The notes beneath the pieces are model-generated. The model ran no database searches, was not told the origin of the DNA, and was given only the letters and a program-made list of their open reading frames with translations. A program made the position numbers and the translations under genes. Shown one piece after another: positions 16,954 through 24,469 of a DNA stretch of 64,000 nucleotides. The stretch is from UBA11090 sp035560555 (GTDB lineage: Bacteria > Spirochaetota > Spirochaetia > Treponematales > Rectinemataceae), in the NCBI GenBank assembly GCA_035560555.1, contig DATMZF010000054.1:81315-145314 (forward strand), given 5' to 3'. Positions within the stretch are counted from its first letter, which is position 1. Each line of letters begins with the position of its first letter.

Positions 16954-17769
16954 CTATCGGGGTTCCTTCCCGGCCTGAGCGGGACTTCCGGAAAGGCTAG
17001 TGATGGCGAGTTCCACCTCGTTCGCTATCAGATCGGCTTCCTTTCGCGCTTTTTCCGAAATCACCGACCAGCGGATGGATCGCGCCTGGGCGATTTCCTT
17101 TCTCCAGGGAAGACTCGCTATGAGGGGCAGGCCCATCCGCGCGGCCCCGATCTCGCTTCCGTCATCGAACAACGAGACCTTCTCTCCGCAGGAGGGGCAG
17201 ACCAGCGTTCTCATGTTCTCGACGATGCCGAGGACAGGCACCTTCAGCATGGCCGCCATCTTTACCGATTTCGAAACGATCATCGACACATAGTCCTGCG
17301 GCGTGCCGACCACGACGATCCCCGAGAAAGGAAGGGTTTGCAATGCCGTGAGGGCCACGTCCGATGTGCCCGGGGGAAAATCGACGATGAGATAATCCAG
17401 CTCGCCCCAATCGGTATCCTCCCAGAACTGCTCGATCGCCTTCCCGAGAAGAGGGCCTCGCCAGATCACCGGCGCGTCCTCATCATCGTTGAGAAGATTG
17501 ATCGAAAGCACCTTGATGCCTTCCTCGTTGACGATGGGGTATAGCTTTTGGCCGTCCGATTCGGCTCGGAAGGAATCGACGCCCAGAAGCCTCGGCAGAC
17601 TCGGCCCCGTGATGTCGGCGTCGAGGACTCCGACCTTTCTGCCTTTGGCCGCGAGCGATTCCGCCAGCAGCACCGCCACGGTGGATTTGCCGACGCCGCC
17701 TTTTCCGCTCATGACGCCCACAACCCGCTTTATCGCGGGATTCCGCTTTTTCTCGGGAACCAGATCCAT
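16954..17769 (-). CDS. Mrp/NBP35-family P-loop ATPase (Fe-S cluster carrier)
   Basis: The 271-residue protein is a deviant Walker A ATPase of the Mrp/ApbC/NBP35 group, which carries and delivers Fe-S clusters. Gly-Lys-Gly-Gly-Val-Gly-Lys-Ser-Thr lies at about residues 21-29. An Asp-Ala-Asp-Ile-Thr-Gly-Pro-Ser switch region, Asp-Phe-Pro-Pro-Gly-Thr-Ser-Asp, and the paired Cys-Pro-Ser-Cys that bridges a cluster between subunits are visible. It lacks the N-terminal DUF59 domain found in some homologues. AAGGAG precedes the ATG by 7 bases. It is the first gene of a two-gene operon with the DUF134-NifX protein, behind a recognisable promoter. The setting suggests cluster supply to the Fe-S-rich molybdenum hydroxylases and YgfK, though general housekeeping is equally possible. 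Confidence 0.9.
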   Translation of the reverse strand: MDLVPEKKRNPAIKRVVGVMSGKGGVGKSTVAVLLAESLAAKGRKVGVLDADITGPSLPRLLGVDSFRAESDGQKLYPIVNEEGIKVLSINLLNDDEDAPVIWRGPLLGKAIEQFWEDTDWGELDYLIVDFPPGTSDVALTALQTLPFSGIVVVGTPQDYVSMIVSKSVKMAAMLKVPVLGIVENMRTLVCPSCGEKVSLFDDGSEIGAARMGLPLIASLPWRKEIAQARSIRWSVISEKARKEADLIANEVELAITSLSGSPAQAGKEPR

Positions 17770-17815
17770 AGCGCGACTCCTTATCGGTTCATATCGATAT
17801 TATTGTCATATGCTC

Positions 17816-17844
17816 ATAATGAAGTGATCGAAAGACATTGTCAA
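17816..17844 (-). promoter_or_regulatory. Sigma-70-type promoter of the Mrp/DUF134-NifX operon
   Basis: On the minus strand a perfect TTGACA (17844-17839) is followed after 17 bases by CATTAT (17821-17816, 4 of 6). About 45 bases of leader then lead to the Mrp start codon. The -35 box lies only a few bases from the promoter region of the divergent PLP-enzyme gene, so the two may be co-regulated. Confidence 0.6.
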
Positions 17845-17851
17845 GTTGCCC

Positions 17852-17880
17852 TGTAAAATTTCTGGAATGCGTCGTATACT
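17852..17880 (+). promoter_or_regulatory. Possible promoter of the second purine-degradation operon
   Basis: TATACT at 17875-17880 is a good -10 box. The hexamer 17 bases upstream (TGTAAA, 17852-17857) matches TTGACA at only three positions, so the promoter may need an activator. A start near 17887 would put the hairpin at 17888-17913 at the very 5' end of the message. Confidence 0.4.
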
Positions 17881-17887
17881 ATCCGAG

Positions 17888-17913
17888 CCGCGGGCAGCCC
17901 TCGCCGCCCGCGG
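17888..17913 (+). other. 5'-leader hairpin before the TrpB-like gene
   Basis: A perfect 8-bp inverted repeat, CCGCGGGC (17888-17895) and GCCCGCGG (17906-17913), encloses a 10-base loop. It lies between the likely transcription start and the AAAGGAG ribosome site at 17932-17938. It has no T-run, so it is more likely a 5' stabilising stem or regulatory structure than a terminator. Confidence 0.5.
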
Positions 17914-17944
17914 TCTTCCATCACGCGTTTCAAAGGAGCCGCCG

Positions 17945-19402
17945 ATGATCGACCTTAACGTTAACGAAACTCAAAGAAAGAAAAATATCCAGCGATGCAG
18001 GGAAAAAGGCATCCTCCTTCCCACCTATGCCCAGATGAGGGATCCGGCCAAGATTCCCGCCTCGGTGAAGAAAGAACTGTCCGGCATCGGCCTCTGGGAC
18101 GTCCATCCCCGCAACCTTTTCCGCGTCAATTGGCACAACGCCCCCGTCGAAAAGGGCGGCGGCTTCGACGGCGTCAATTTCCTCGAGATTCCGCGCGCCA
18201 TCACGGGCACGAAGGCCCGCATCATCGGCCTCGTCGGAAAATGGTTCCCCACGGGAGCGCACAAGGTCGGCGCGGCCTATTCCTGCCTGGTGCCCGAACT
18301 CGTCACCGGCCGGTTCGACCCGACGACGAAGAAGGCCGTCTGGCCCTCGACCGGCAACTACTGCAGGGGCGGCGCCTATATCTCCCGCCTTCTCTCCTGC
18401 CCCTCGATCGCCATCCTCCCCGCGGGCATGAGCCGCGAGCGCTTCGAATGGCTCAAGACCATGGCCGAGGAAGTGATCGCGACCCCCGGCTGCGAATCCA
18501 ACGTCAAGGAAATCTTCGACAAGTGCATAGAACTTGAGCGGACGCGCCCCGACGCCGTCATCTTCAACCAGTTCGACCAGCTGCCCAACAATCTCTGGCA
18601 CTATCAGGTCACGGGGCCGGCCATGGCCGAAGTCTTCGCGAAGGTGGCCAGGCCGGGCGACCATGTGGCTGGCGCCGTCCTTTCCTCGGGATCAGCCGGC
18701 ACCCTCGGCTCGGGCTCCTACCTGCGCGACCACTTCCCCGGCGCCAAGGTCGCCGTGGCCGAAGCCCTCCAGTGCCCGACCATCCTCGAGAACGGGTTCG
18801 GCGACCACCGCATCGAGGGCATCGGCGACAAGCATATTCCATGGATCCACAATCTGCGCGACACCGACGCCGCGATCGGCGTCGACGACGAACTGCCCAT
18901 CCGCTTCATCCGCCTCTTCAACGAGAAAGCGGGCCGCGAGGCCCTCGTCGCCGCGGGAGCCGATCCCGAAGCCGTGGCCCAGCTGGGACTCCTCGGCATC
19001 TCGGGCGTCGGCAACCTCATCGGCGCGATCAAGATGGCGAAATACTACGAAATGGACGAGCACGATGTCGTCTTCACCATGTTCACCGACTCCATGGCCA
19101 TGTACCAGTCCAGGCTCGACGAGCTCAACGCGGAGCGCGGCCCCTACGGCCAGCGCCAGTCCGACAAGGATCAGGACAGGCTCGCCGGAATTTCCGTGGA
19201 CCATGTGTTCGAACTCTCGCAGGTGGACAAGCGCCGCGTCCACAACCTCAAATACTTTACCTGGATCGAGCAGCAGGGCAAGGACCTGGCAGAACTCAGG
19301 GCGCAGTGGGACGACCATCGAAATTACTGGGACGGTCTCCACGCCCAGGTTGAAGCGTTGGACGATCTCATCGACGAGTTCAACGCGGAGGTTATGCGGT
19401 GA
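17945..19402 (+). CDS. TrpB-like PLP enzyme of unassigned reaction
   Basis: A 485-residue fold-type-II PLP enzyme. The likely Schiff-base lysine is Lys107 in Thr-Gly-Ala-His-Lys-Val-Gly-Ala, which resembles the tryptophan synthase beta signature. A later Ser-Ser-Gly-Ser-Ala-Gly-Thr-Leu-Gly may bind the PLP phosphate. It is longer than a cysteine synthase, and no trp genes are nearby. I place the start at 17945, where AAAGGAG sits 6 bases upstream; an earlier in-frame ATG at 17846 has no ribosome site and would read through the leader hairpin. It overlaps the 8-oxoguanine deaminase gene by 4 bases (GTGA). Such genes sit in purine or ureide loci of anaerobes, so a lyase step on an amino acid released from urate is possible. 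Function is otherwise unknown to me. Confidence 0.8.
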   Translation: MIDLNVNETQRKKNIQRCREKGILLPTYAQMRDPAKIPASVKKELSGIGLWDVHPRNLFRVNWHNAPVEKGGGFDGVNFLEIPRAITGTKARIIGLVGKWFPTGAHKVGAAYSCLVPELVTGRFDPTTKKAVWPSTGNYCRGGAYISRLLSCPSIAILPAGMSRERFEWLKTMAEEVIATPGCESNVKEIFDKCIELERTRPDAVIFNQFDQLPNNLWHYQVTGPAMAEVFAKVARPGDHVAGAVLSSGSAGTLGSGSYLRDHFPGAKVAVAEALQCPTILENGFGDHRIEGIGDKHIPWIHNLRDTDAAIGVDDELPIRFIRLFNEKAGREALVAAGADPEAVAQLGLLGISGVGNLIGAIKMAKYYEMDEHDVVFTMFTDSMAMYQSRLDELNAERGPYGQRQSDKDQDRLAGISVDHVFELSQVDKRRVHNLKYFTWIEQQGKDLAELRAQWDDHRNYWDGLHAQVEALDDLIDEFNAEVMR

Positions 19403-20757
19403 TACTCCTCCGGAACTGCTTCAGGGTGCTCGCCGCCGACGCCGAACTATCGGGCGTCGATATCCTCGTCGATAAAAATCGCATAACGCGAATAGGAACG
19501 AACGTAGTCGCTCCCGCGGGAGCCGATGTCGTCGACGCGTCGCGCCATGTCGTCCTTCCGGGTCTCGTCAACACACATCACCATTTCTACCAGACGCTGA
19601 CGCGCAACCTGCCCGCCGTGCAGAACGCGAAGCTCTTCGACTGGCTTCTCTATCTCTACGAAATCTGGAAGCACCTCGATCCCGAAGCCGTCTACTGGTC
19701 CTCGATGCTCGCGATGGCCGAACTCGCCAAGACGGGCTGCACTCTCACCACCGACCATCATTACCTCTACCCAGAAGGTTTCGGCGACGACATACCGGCG
19801 CTGCAGTTCAAGGCGGCCGCCGACCTGGGCCTGCGCTTCGCGCCGACGAGGGGCTCGATGAGCCGTTCGAAGAAAGACGGCGGGCTTCCCCCCGATTCCA
19901 CCGTCCAGGACGAGGACGAGATTCTCGCGCACAGCGAGGCGACGATACGGCGCTTCCACGACCCGGCCCCCGATTCGATGCGGAAGGTAGCCCTCGCCCC
20001 CTGCTCGCCCTTCTCGGTGTCCGAGGATTTGATGCGCCGCAGCGCCGAACTTGCGCGCAAGTTCGGCGCTCGCCTTCACACCCACCTCGCCGAGACGAGC
20101 GACGAGGAAGCCTACTGCGTGCAGATGTACGGCAGGCGGCCCCTCAAACTCATGGAGGACTGCGGCTTCGTCGGCCCCGACGTCTGGTTCGCCCACGGCA
20201 TCTTCTTCAACGACGAGGAACTCGATCTCCTCGCGAAAACGAAAACCGGCATCGCCCACTGCCCCTCCTCGAACATGAGGCTGGGCTCCGGAATCTGCCG
20301 GGTTCGCGAGATGATCGACCGCGGCATTCCCGTCGGCCTCGCCGTCGACGGCTCGGCCTCGAACGACTCCTCCGACATGCTGGGCGAGACGCGGCAGGCC
20401 CTGCTGCTGCAGCGCGTCCGCTATGGGTCGGCCGGCATCACGGCCCGGGAAGTGCTGAATATCGCCACGAAGGGCGGCGCCAACCTCCTCGGCTACGAAG
20501 AGGCCGGGGTCATCCGCGAGGGCGCCCTCGCCGACCTCGCCCTCTTCGACGTCATGAAGCTCGAATACGTGGGCGCCCTGTCGGATCCGGTCGCCGCGCT
20601 TCTCTTCTCGGGCTATAACCACGGCGTCGATCATTTGATCGTGAACGGCCGCTTCGTCGTGCGCGGCGGCCGGCTTCGCGGGGCCGACGAGGAACTGATC
20701 CGCGTCAACGCCGACAAAGCGGCCCGCCGGCTCTATGCGTCCGCGGGCATCCTGTAG
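19399..20757 (+). CDS. 8-oxoguanine deaminase
   Basis: A 452-residue amidohydrolase that should deaminate 8-oxoguanine to urate. It has His60-x-His62 in Asn-Thr-His-His-His, followed by the long Phe-Asp-Trp-Leu-Leu-Tyr-Leu-Tyr-Glu-Ile-Trp helix characteristic of 8-oxoguanine deaminases. Thr-Asp-His-His-Tyr, His-Thr-His-Leu-Ala-Glu, Phe-Ala-His-Gly and Val-Asp-Gly-Ser-Ala-Ser-Asn-Asp supply the remaining active-site residues. It starts with GTG at 19399, with GGAGG 6 bases upstream, overlapping the PLP gene. If the assignment is right it gives a second, dehydrogenase-independent source of urate within the same operon. Guanine, isoguanine or isoxanthopterin deamination are alternatives within this subgroup. 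Confidence 0.85.
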   Translation: MILLRNCFRVLAADAELSGVDILVDKNRITRIGTNVVAPAGADVVDASRHVVLPGLVNTHHHFYQTLTRNLPAVQNAKLFDWLLYLYEIWKHLDPEAVYWSSMLAMAELAKTGCTLTTDHHYLYPEGFGDDIPALQFKAAADLGLRFAPTRGSMSRSKKDGGLPPDSTVQDEDEILAHSEATIRRFHDPAPDSMRKVALAPCSPFSVSEDLMRRSAELARKFGARLHTHLAETSDEEAYCVQMYGRRPLKLMEDCGFVGPDVWFAHGIFFNDEELDLLAKTKTGIAHCPSSNMRLGSGICRVREMIDRGIPVGLAVDGSASNDSSDMLGETRQALLLQRVRYGSAGITAREVLNIATKGGANLLGYEEAGVIREGALADLALFDVMKLEYVGALSDPVAALLFSGYNHGVDHLIVNGRFVVRGGRLRGADEELIRVNADKAARRLYASAGIL

Positions 20758-20766
20758 GAAAACCAT

Positions 20767-21582
20767 ATGGTAAAAGCATATTTCAGGCCGAAAACCGCCG
20801 GGGAAGCGCTCGAACTGCTCTCGAGCGAAGAGGGCGCCGTCCTCCTGGCCGGCGGCACCTACCTCATGACATCCCAATTCGCCGAACGCCCCATGACCGC
20901 GATCGCGATCATGAACCTCGTCCCGAAGGGAATCGAGCGTCATGGCGACAGGATCATCATTGGCGCCGGCGCGACTTTCCAGGACATCGCCGACTCAGCC
21001 TTGCTTCCAACCGCGCTTCGCGAGGCGGCCCTCAGCATGGCCGACAGGAACATCAGGAACAGGGCGACGATAGGCGGCAACATAGGCGCCGACAAATCCT
21101 GCTCCAGCCTCCTGCCCTTCCTCCTCGTGGCCGAAGCGCGTTACAGCCGCGCCCAGGCCCCCGCCCTCACGGCGGCTGAATGGCAGGCGGCCGACCCGGC
21201 CGAAAAGGGATTGATCGCCGGTATCGAATTCGAACTGCCCGCGTCGCGCCGCTTCGCCGTCGGACGTTACGCCCGCACCTCCTGCGACGTGGCCGTCCTC
21301 ACCTGCGCCGCGTCGGCCGAGGTCGTGAACGAAGGCCCATCTCCTCGCGGACTGAGCCACCTGCGCATCGCCATGGGCGGCCTTTCGCCTCACGCGCGCC
21401 GCTTCCCAGAACTGGAAAGCCTCTTTGAGGGCGTGCCGCTGCCGGACATAGCCGCGATCGAGGCCGCAGCCGCGCCCCGCTTCGCTCCCGTCGACGATGT
21501 GAGGGGCGGCGCGGCCTTCAAGCGCCTCAGGGCGGCAGCCCTCCTCGCCGATGTGCTTTTCTCGCTGGAGGCCTCCCTATGA
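20767..21582 (+). CDS. FAD-binding subunit of the second molybdenum hydroxylase (YgfM-like)
   Basis: This 271-residue protein is the stand-alone FAD domain of a molybdenum hydroxylase (CoxM/XdhB-type fold). The N-terminal Ala-Gly-Gly-Thr-Tyr-Leu and the central Thr-Ile-Gly-Gly-Asn-Ile-Gly-Ala-Asp are the FAD pyrophosphate and isoalloxazine contacts. A C-terminal CO-dehydrogenase flavoprotein domain begins near residue 165. It begins 9 bases after the deaminase and overlaps the next gene by 4 bases (ATGA). Size and position match the YgfM partner of XdhD-type enzymes. It passes electrons from the [2Fe-2S] clusters of its partner to NAD(P)+ or another carrier. Confidence 0.88.
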   Translation: MVKAYFRPKTAGEALELLSSEEGAVLLAGGTYLMTSQFAERPMTAIAIMNLVPKGIERHGDRIIIGAGATFQDIADSALLPTALREAALSMADRNIRNRATIGGNIGADKSCSSLLPFLLVAEARYSRAQAPALTAAEWQAADPAEKGLIAGIEFELPASRRFAVGRYARTSCDVAVLTCAASAEVVNEGPSPRGLSHLRIAMGGLSPHARRFPELESLFEGVPLPDIAAIEAAAAPRFAPVDDVRGGAAFKRLRAAALLADVLFSLEASL

Positions 21583-24446
21583 CGACGACATTCACGCTCA
21601 ATGGCCGCCCGGCCAGCTATTCCTGCGAACCCGGCGAAAGCCTCAAAACATTATTGCGCCGCGCAGGTCTAGTCTCGCTGCGGAACGGCTGCGACGGCGA
21701 AGGCTCCTGCGGCCTCTGCGCCCTTCTCCTCGACGGCAAGCTCGTCAATTCCTGCCTCATCCTCGCCGCCGAGGCCGAGGGCCGCGATATCGTCACCATC
21801 GACCACTACAATAAAGATCCCATCCTGCGAACCATCCAGCGCGCCCTCATCGATTGCGCCTGTGTCCAGTGCGGCTACTGCACGCCGGCCGTCGCCCTCT
21901 CCATACGCGAACTCCTCGAGCGATCACATGAGCCTTCCGACGAGGAAGTCGCCGACGCCCTTTCGGGCACCCTCTGCCGCTGCACCGGCTACAAGCAGTA
22001 TTTCGAGGCCGTGCGCCTCGCCGCCCGCCGCCTCGCCGAACCCGGCTACGCCCCGCCCGCCGGACCCGAATTCAGGCCCGACCTCCGCCATGTGGGCAAG
22101 GACAGGGAGAAGGTCGACGCCGAGACCCTGAGCCGGGGCGAGCGCGCCTTCGTCGAGGACAGGGTCACGGGCGACGCCTGCGTCCTGAAAGTTCTCGGAA
22201 GCCCCTACGCCCACGCCTGGATCGCCACCATCGACGCGGCCGAAGCCGAGGCCATGCCCGGCGTCGTCGCCGTCCTCACCCACAAGAATACGCCCGAGCG
22301 GGTGTACACGACGGCGGGCCAGGGCTTCCCCGAACCCTCCCCCTACGATCAGCGCATGTTCCCGCGCAAGATGCGCCATGTCGGCGACAGGGTCGCCGCC
22401 GTTCTCGCCGAAACGTCCGAGATCGCGGCGGCCGCCCTCGCGGCCATAAAAGTGACCTACGAGGTCCTTCCGCCCGTCCTCTCGATAGCCCAGGCCAAGG
22501 CTGCGGGTTCGCCCGTCATCCACTCGGGCGAAATCTCCTATGTCGCGGGTTCGCCCCCCGTCGGCACGGACACGAAGGGCGACGGCCGCGACGATCCTGT
22601 CGTCTACCAGTTCCCCCTGCATTCCGACCCGCACCGCAATCTGGCCGCCAGCGCGGCCGGCGGCATAGGCGACATGGAGGCGGGTTTCGCCGCCGCAGAC
22701 CTCGTCATCGAACGCGGCTACAAGACCAACAGGGTGCAGTGCACGCCCATGGAGCCTCATGTCGTCTTCGCGAAGATCGAGGCGGGCCGCCTTGTCCTCC
22801 ACGCGTCGACACAGGTGCCCTGGCACGTGCGGCGTATCGTCGCCCGCGCCGTCGGCATTCCCGAGAATAAGGTGCGCGTGATCAAGGAAAGGGTCGGCGG
22901 CGGCTTCGGCGCCAAGCAGGATATCGTCGTCGAGGACATCGCGGGCTATCTCGCCTGGACGACGCGTCGGCCTGTCTATTTCCGCTATACGAGAGAAGAG
23001 GAATTCATCGCGAGCCGGACCCGCCACGCCATGGAGATCAGGGTGAAGCTGGGCGCCAAACGCGACGGCAAGCTCACCGCCATCCTCATGAAGCTCGACG
23101 CCGACACTGGCCCCTACGGCCAGCACTGCCTCACCGTGCCCATGAACGCGATCTCGAAGAGCCTGCCCCTCCTTCTCTGCGACAACGCGCGCTTCGAGGT
23201 GAAATCCTACTACACGAACCTCTCGCCGACGGGAGCCTACCAGGGCTATGGCGCCCCGAAGGGTTCCTTCGCTCTGCAGACTGCCCTCGCCGAGATGGCC
23301 TGCGCCCTCGGCATTGACCAGCTCGATTTCCTCGAAAAGAACCGAGTGCGCTCAAGTTCCCGCATCGACATCCTGAAAAGCCTCGGCGAGGGACGCGAAG
23401 GCGCCGCCGTCACGCTTGGCGAATGCGGCCTGGGCGACATGATGGCGCGCGGCCGCCAGGCCTTCGGCTGGGATGCCCCCAAGCCGCCCGCCCCGGGATC
23501 GGACTGGAAGATCGGCCGAGGCGCCGTCATCATCCAACAGGGATCCGGACTTCCCGGCCTCGACGCCGCCAACGCGGAGCTGCGCCTCCTCTCCGACGGC
23601 ACCCTCCTCATGCTCTCGGGCGGGGCCGACCTCGGCACGGGCCTCGACACCGTCACCGCCAAGGCCGCCGCCGAGATCCTCGGCCTCGACCTCACCGACG
23701 TCACGGTGATCTCGGGCGACACCGACATCACTCCCTTCGACAAGGGCGCCTACGCCTCCTCGGGCACCTATTTCTCCGGCAACGCCGCCCTCAAGGCCGC
23801 CGAGGACCTGCGACGCAGGGTTTTCGAAGCGGCCGCGCCTATCCTCGGCGAGGCTCCCGAAGACCTCCGCATCGAATACAGGGGCATGGTGGTCGGCAAA
23901 AAGGGCAAAATAAGCCTCGCCGCCCTCGGCCACCGCTCCGTCCAGGGCGAAGGCCATGGCGAGCTTTCCGGCTTCGGGAGCTTCAAGACCGACCACTCGG
24001 CCTTTCCCTACGGCGCGCATTTCGTCCAGGTCGCCGTCAACGAGCGCACGGGCGAGGTGAAGGTCCAGCGCTACCACGCCTATCAGGACTGCGGCACCCC
24101 CATCAACCCCGCCCTCGCGACAGGACAGGTGTACGGAGCCATCCTCAAGGCCATAGGCCATTCGCTCTACGAGGAAATGCTCTACGACGGCGAAGGCACC
24201 TGCCTCAATCCTCGTTTCCTCGACTACAAGATCCCGACCATCGCCGAGCTGCCCGCCGACTTCCACGTAGAACTCATGCCCGTGGAGGACGAGATCGGTC
24301 CCTTCGGCGCCAAAAGCGTGTCCGAGATATCGGTGAACGGCGCGGCTCCGGCTATATCGATCGCCATCCATGACGCCGTCGGCGCCTGGGTGAGGGAATG
24401 GCCCTTCTCGCCGGAGCGGGTGCTTCGCGCCATGGGCCGGCTTTAA
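21579..24446 (+). CDS. xdhD: XdhD-type molybdenum hydroxylase: [2Fe-2S] and Mo domains fused
   Basis: At 955 residues this matches E. coli XdhD and the 'selenium-dependent xanthine dehydrogenase' family. The N-terminal 150 residues hold both [2Fe-2S] sites (Asn-Gly-Cys-x4-Ser-Cys-Gly-Leu-Cys; Cys-Gly-Tyr-Cys-Thr-Pro; Cys-Arg-Cys-Thr-Gly). The rest is the Mo domain, with Ser-Thr-Gln-Val-Pro and Gly-Gly-Gly-Phe-Gly-Ala-Lys-Gln. A C-terminal Ala-Lys-Ser-Val-Ser-Glu carries the catalytic Glu. Where classical enzymes have Phe-Arg-Gly-Phe-Gly, this one has Tyr-Gln-Gly-Tyr-Gly, so the substrate-binding Arg is a Gln. The fusion is the reverse of the first hydroxylase in the window. Its expected substrate is a purine such as hypoxanthine or xanthine. 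Selenium dependence cannot be read from the sequence, and no selD, yqeB or yqeC is seen here. Confidence 0.9.
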   Translation: MTTTFTLNGRPASYSCEPGESLKTLLRRAGLVSLRNGCDGEGSCGLCALLLDGKLVNSCLILAAEAEGRDIVTIDHYNKDPILRTIQRALIDCACVQCGYCTPAVALSIRELLERSHEPSDEEVADALSGTLCRCTGYKQYFEAVRLAARRLAEPGYAPPAGPEFRPDLRHVGKDREKVDAETLSRGERAFVEDRVTGDACVLKVLGSPYAHAWIATIDAAEAEAMPGVVAVLTHKNTPERVYTTAGQGFPEPSPYDQRMFPRKMRHVGDRVAAVLAETSEIAAAALAAIKVTYEVLPPVLSIAQAKAAGSPVIHSGEISYVAGSPPVGTDTKGDGRDDPVVYQFPLHSDPHRNLAASAAGGIGDMEAGFAAADLVIERGYKTNRVQCTPMEPHVVFAKIEAGRLVLHASTQVPWHVRRIVARAVGIPENKVRVIKERVGGGFGAKQDIVVEDIAGYLAWTTRRPVYFRYTREEEFIASRTRHAMEIRVKLGAKRDGKLTAILMKLDADTGPYGQHCLTVPMNAISKSLPLLLCDNARFEVKSYYTNLSPTGAYQGYGAPKGSFALQTALAEMACALGIDQLDFLEKNRVRSSSRIDILKSLGEGREGAAVTLGECGLGDMMARGRQAFGWDAPKPPAPGSDWKIGRGAVIIQQGSGLPGLDAANAELRLLSDGTLLMLSGGADLGTGLDTVTAKAAAEILGLDLTDVTVISGDTDITPFDKGAYASSGTYFSGNAALKAAEDLRRRVFEAAAPILGEAPEDLRIEYRGMVVGKKGKISLAALGHRSVQGEGHGELSGFGSFKTDHSAFPYGAHFVQVAVNERTGEVKVQRYHAYQDCGTPINPALATGQVYGAILKAIGHSLYEEMLYDGEGTCLNPRFLDYKIPTIAELPADFHVELMPVEDEIGPFGAKSVSEISVNGAAPAISIAIHDAVGAWVREWPFSPERVLRAMGRL

Positions 24447-24469
24447 AGCAAATACATCTGGAGGAAAAA

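Noticed and set aside
17846..17944. Upstream ATG (17846) for the TrpB-like gene
   Set aside because: The extra residues would be encoded through the promoter region and leader hairpin, with no ribosome site; the ATG at 17945 has AAAGGAG at ideal spacing.
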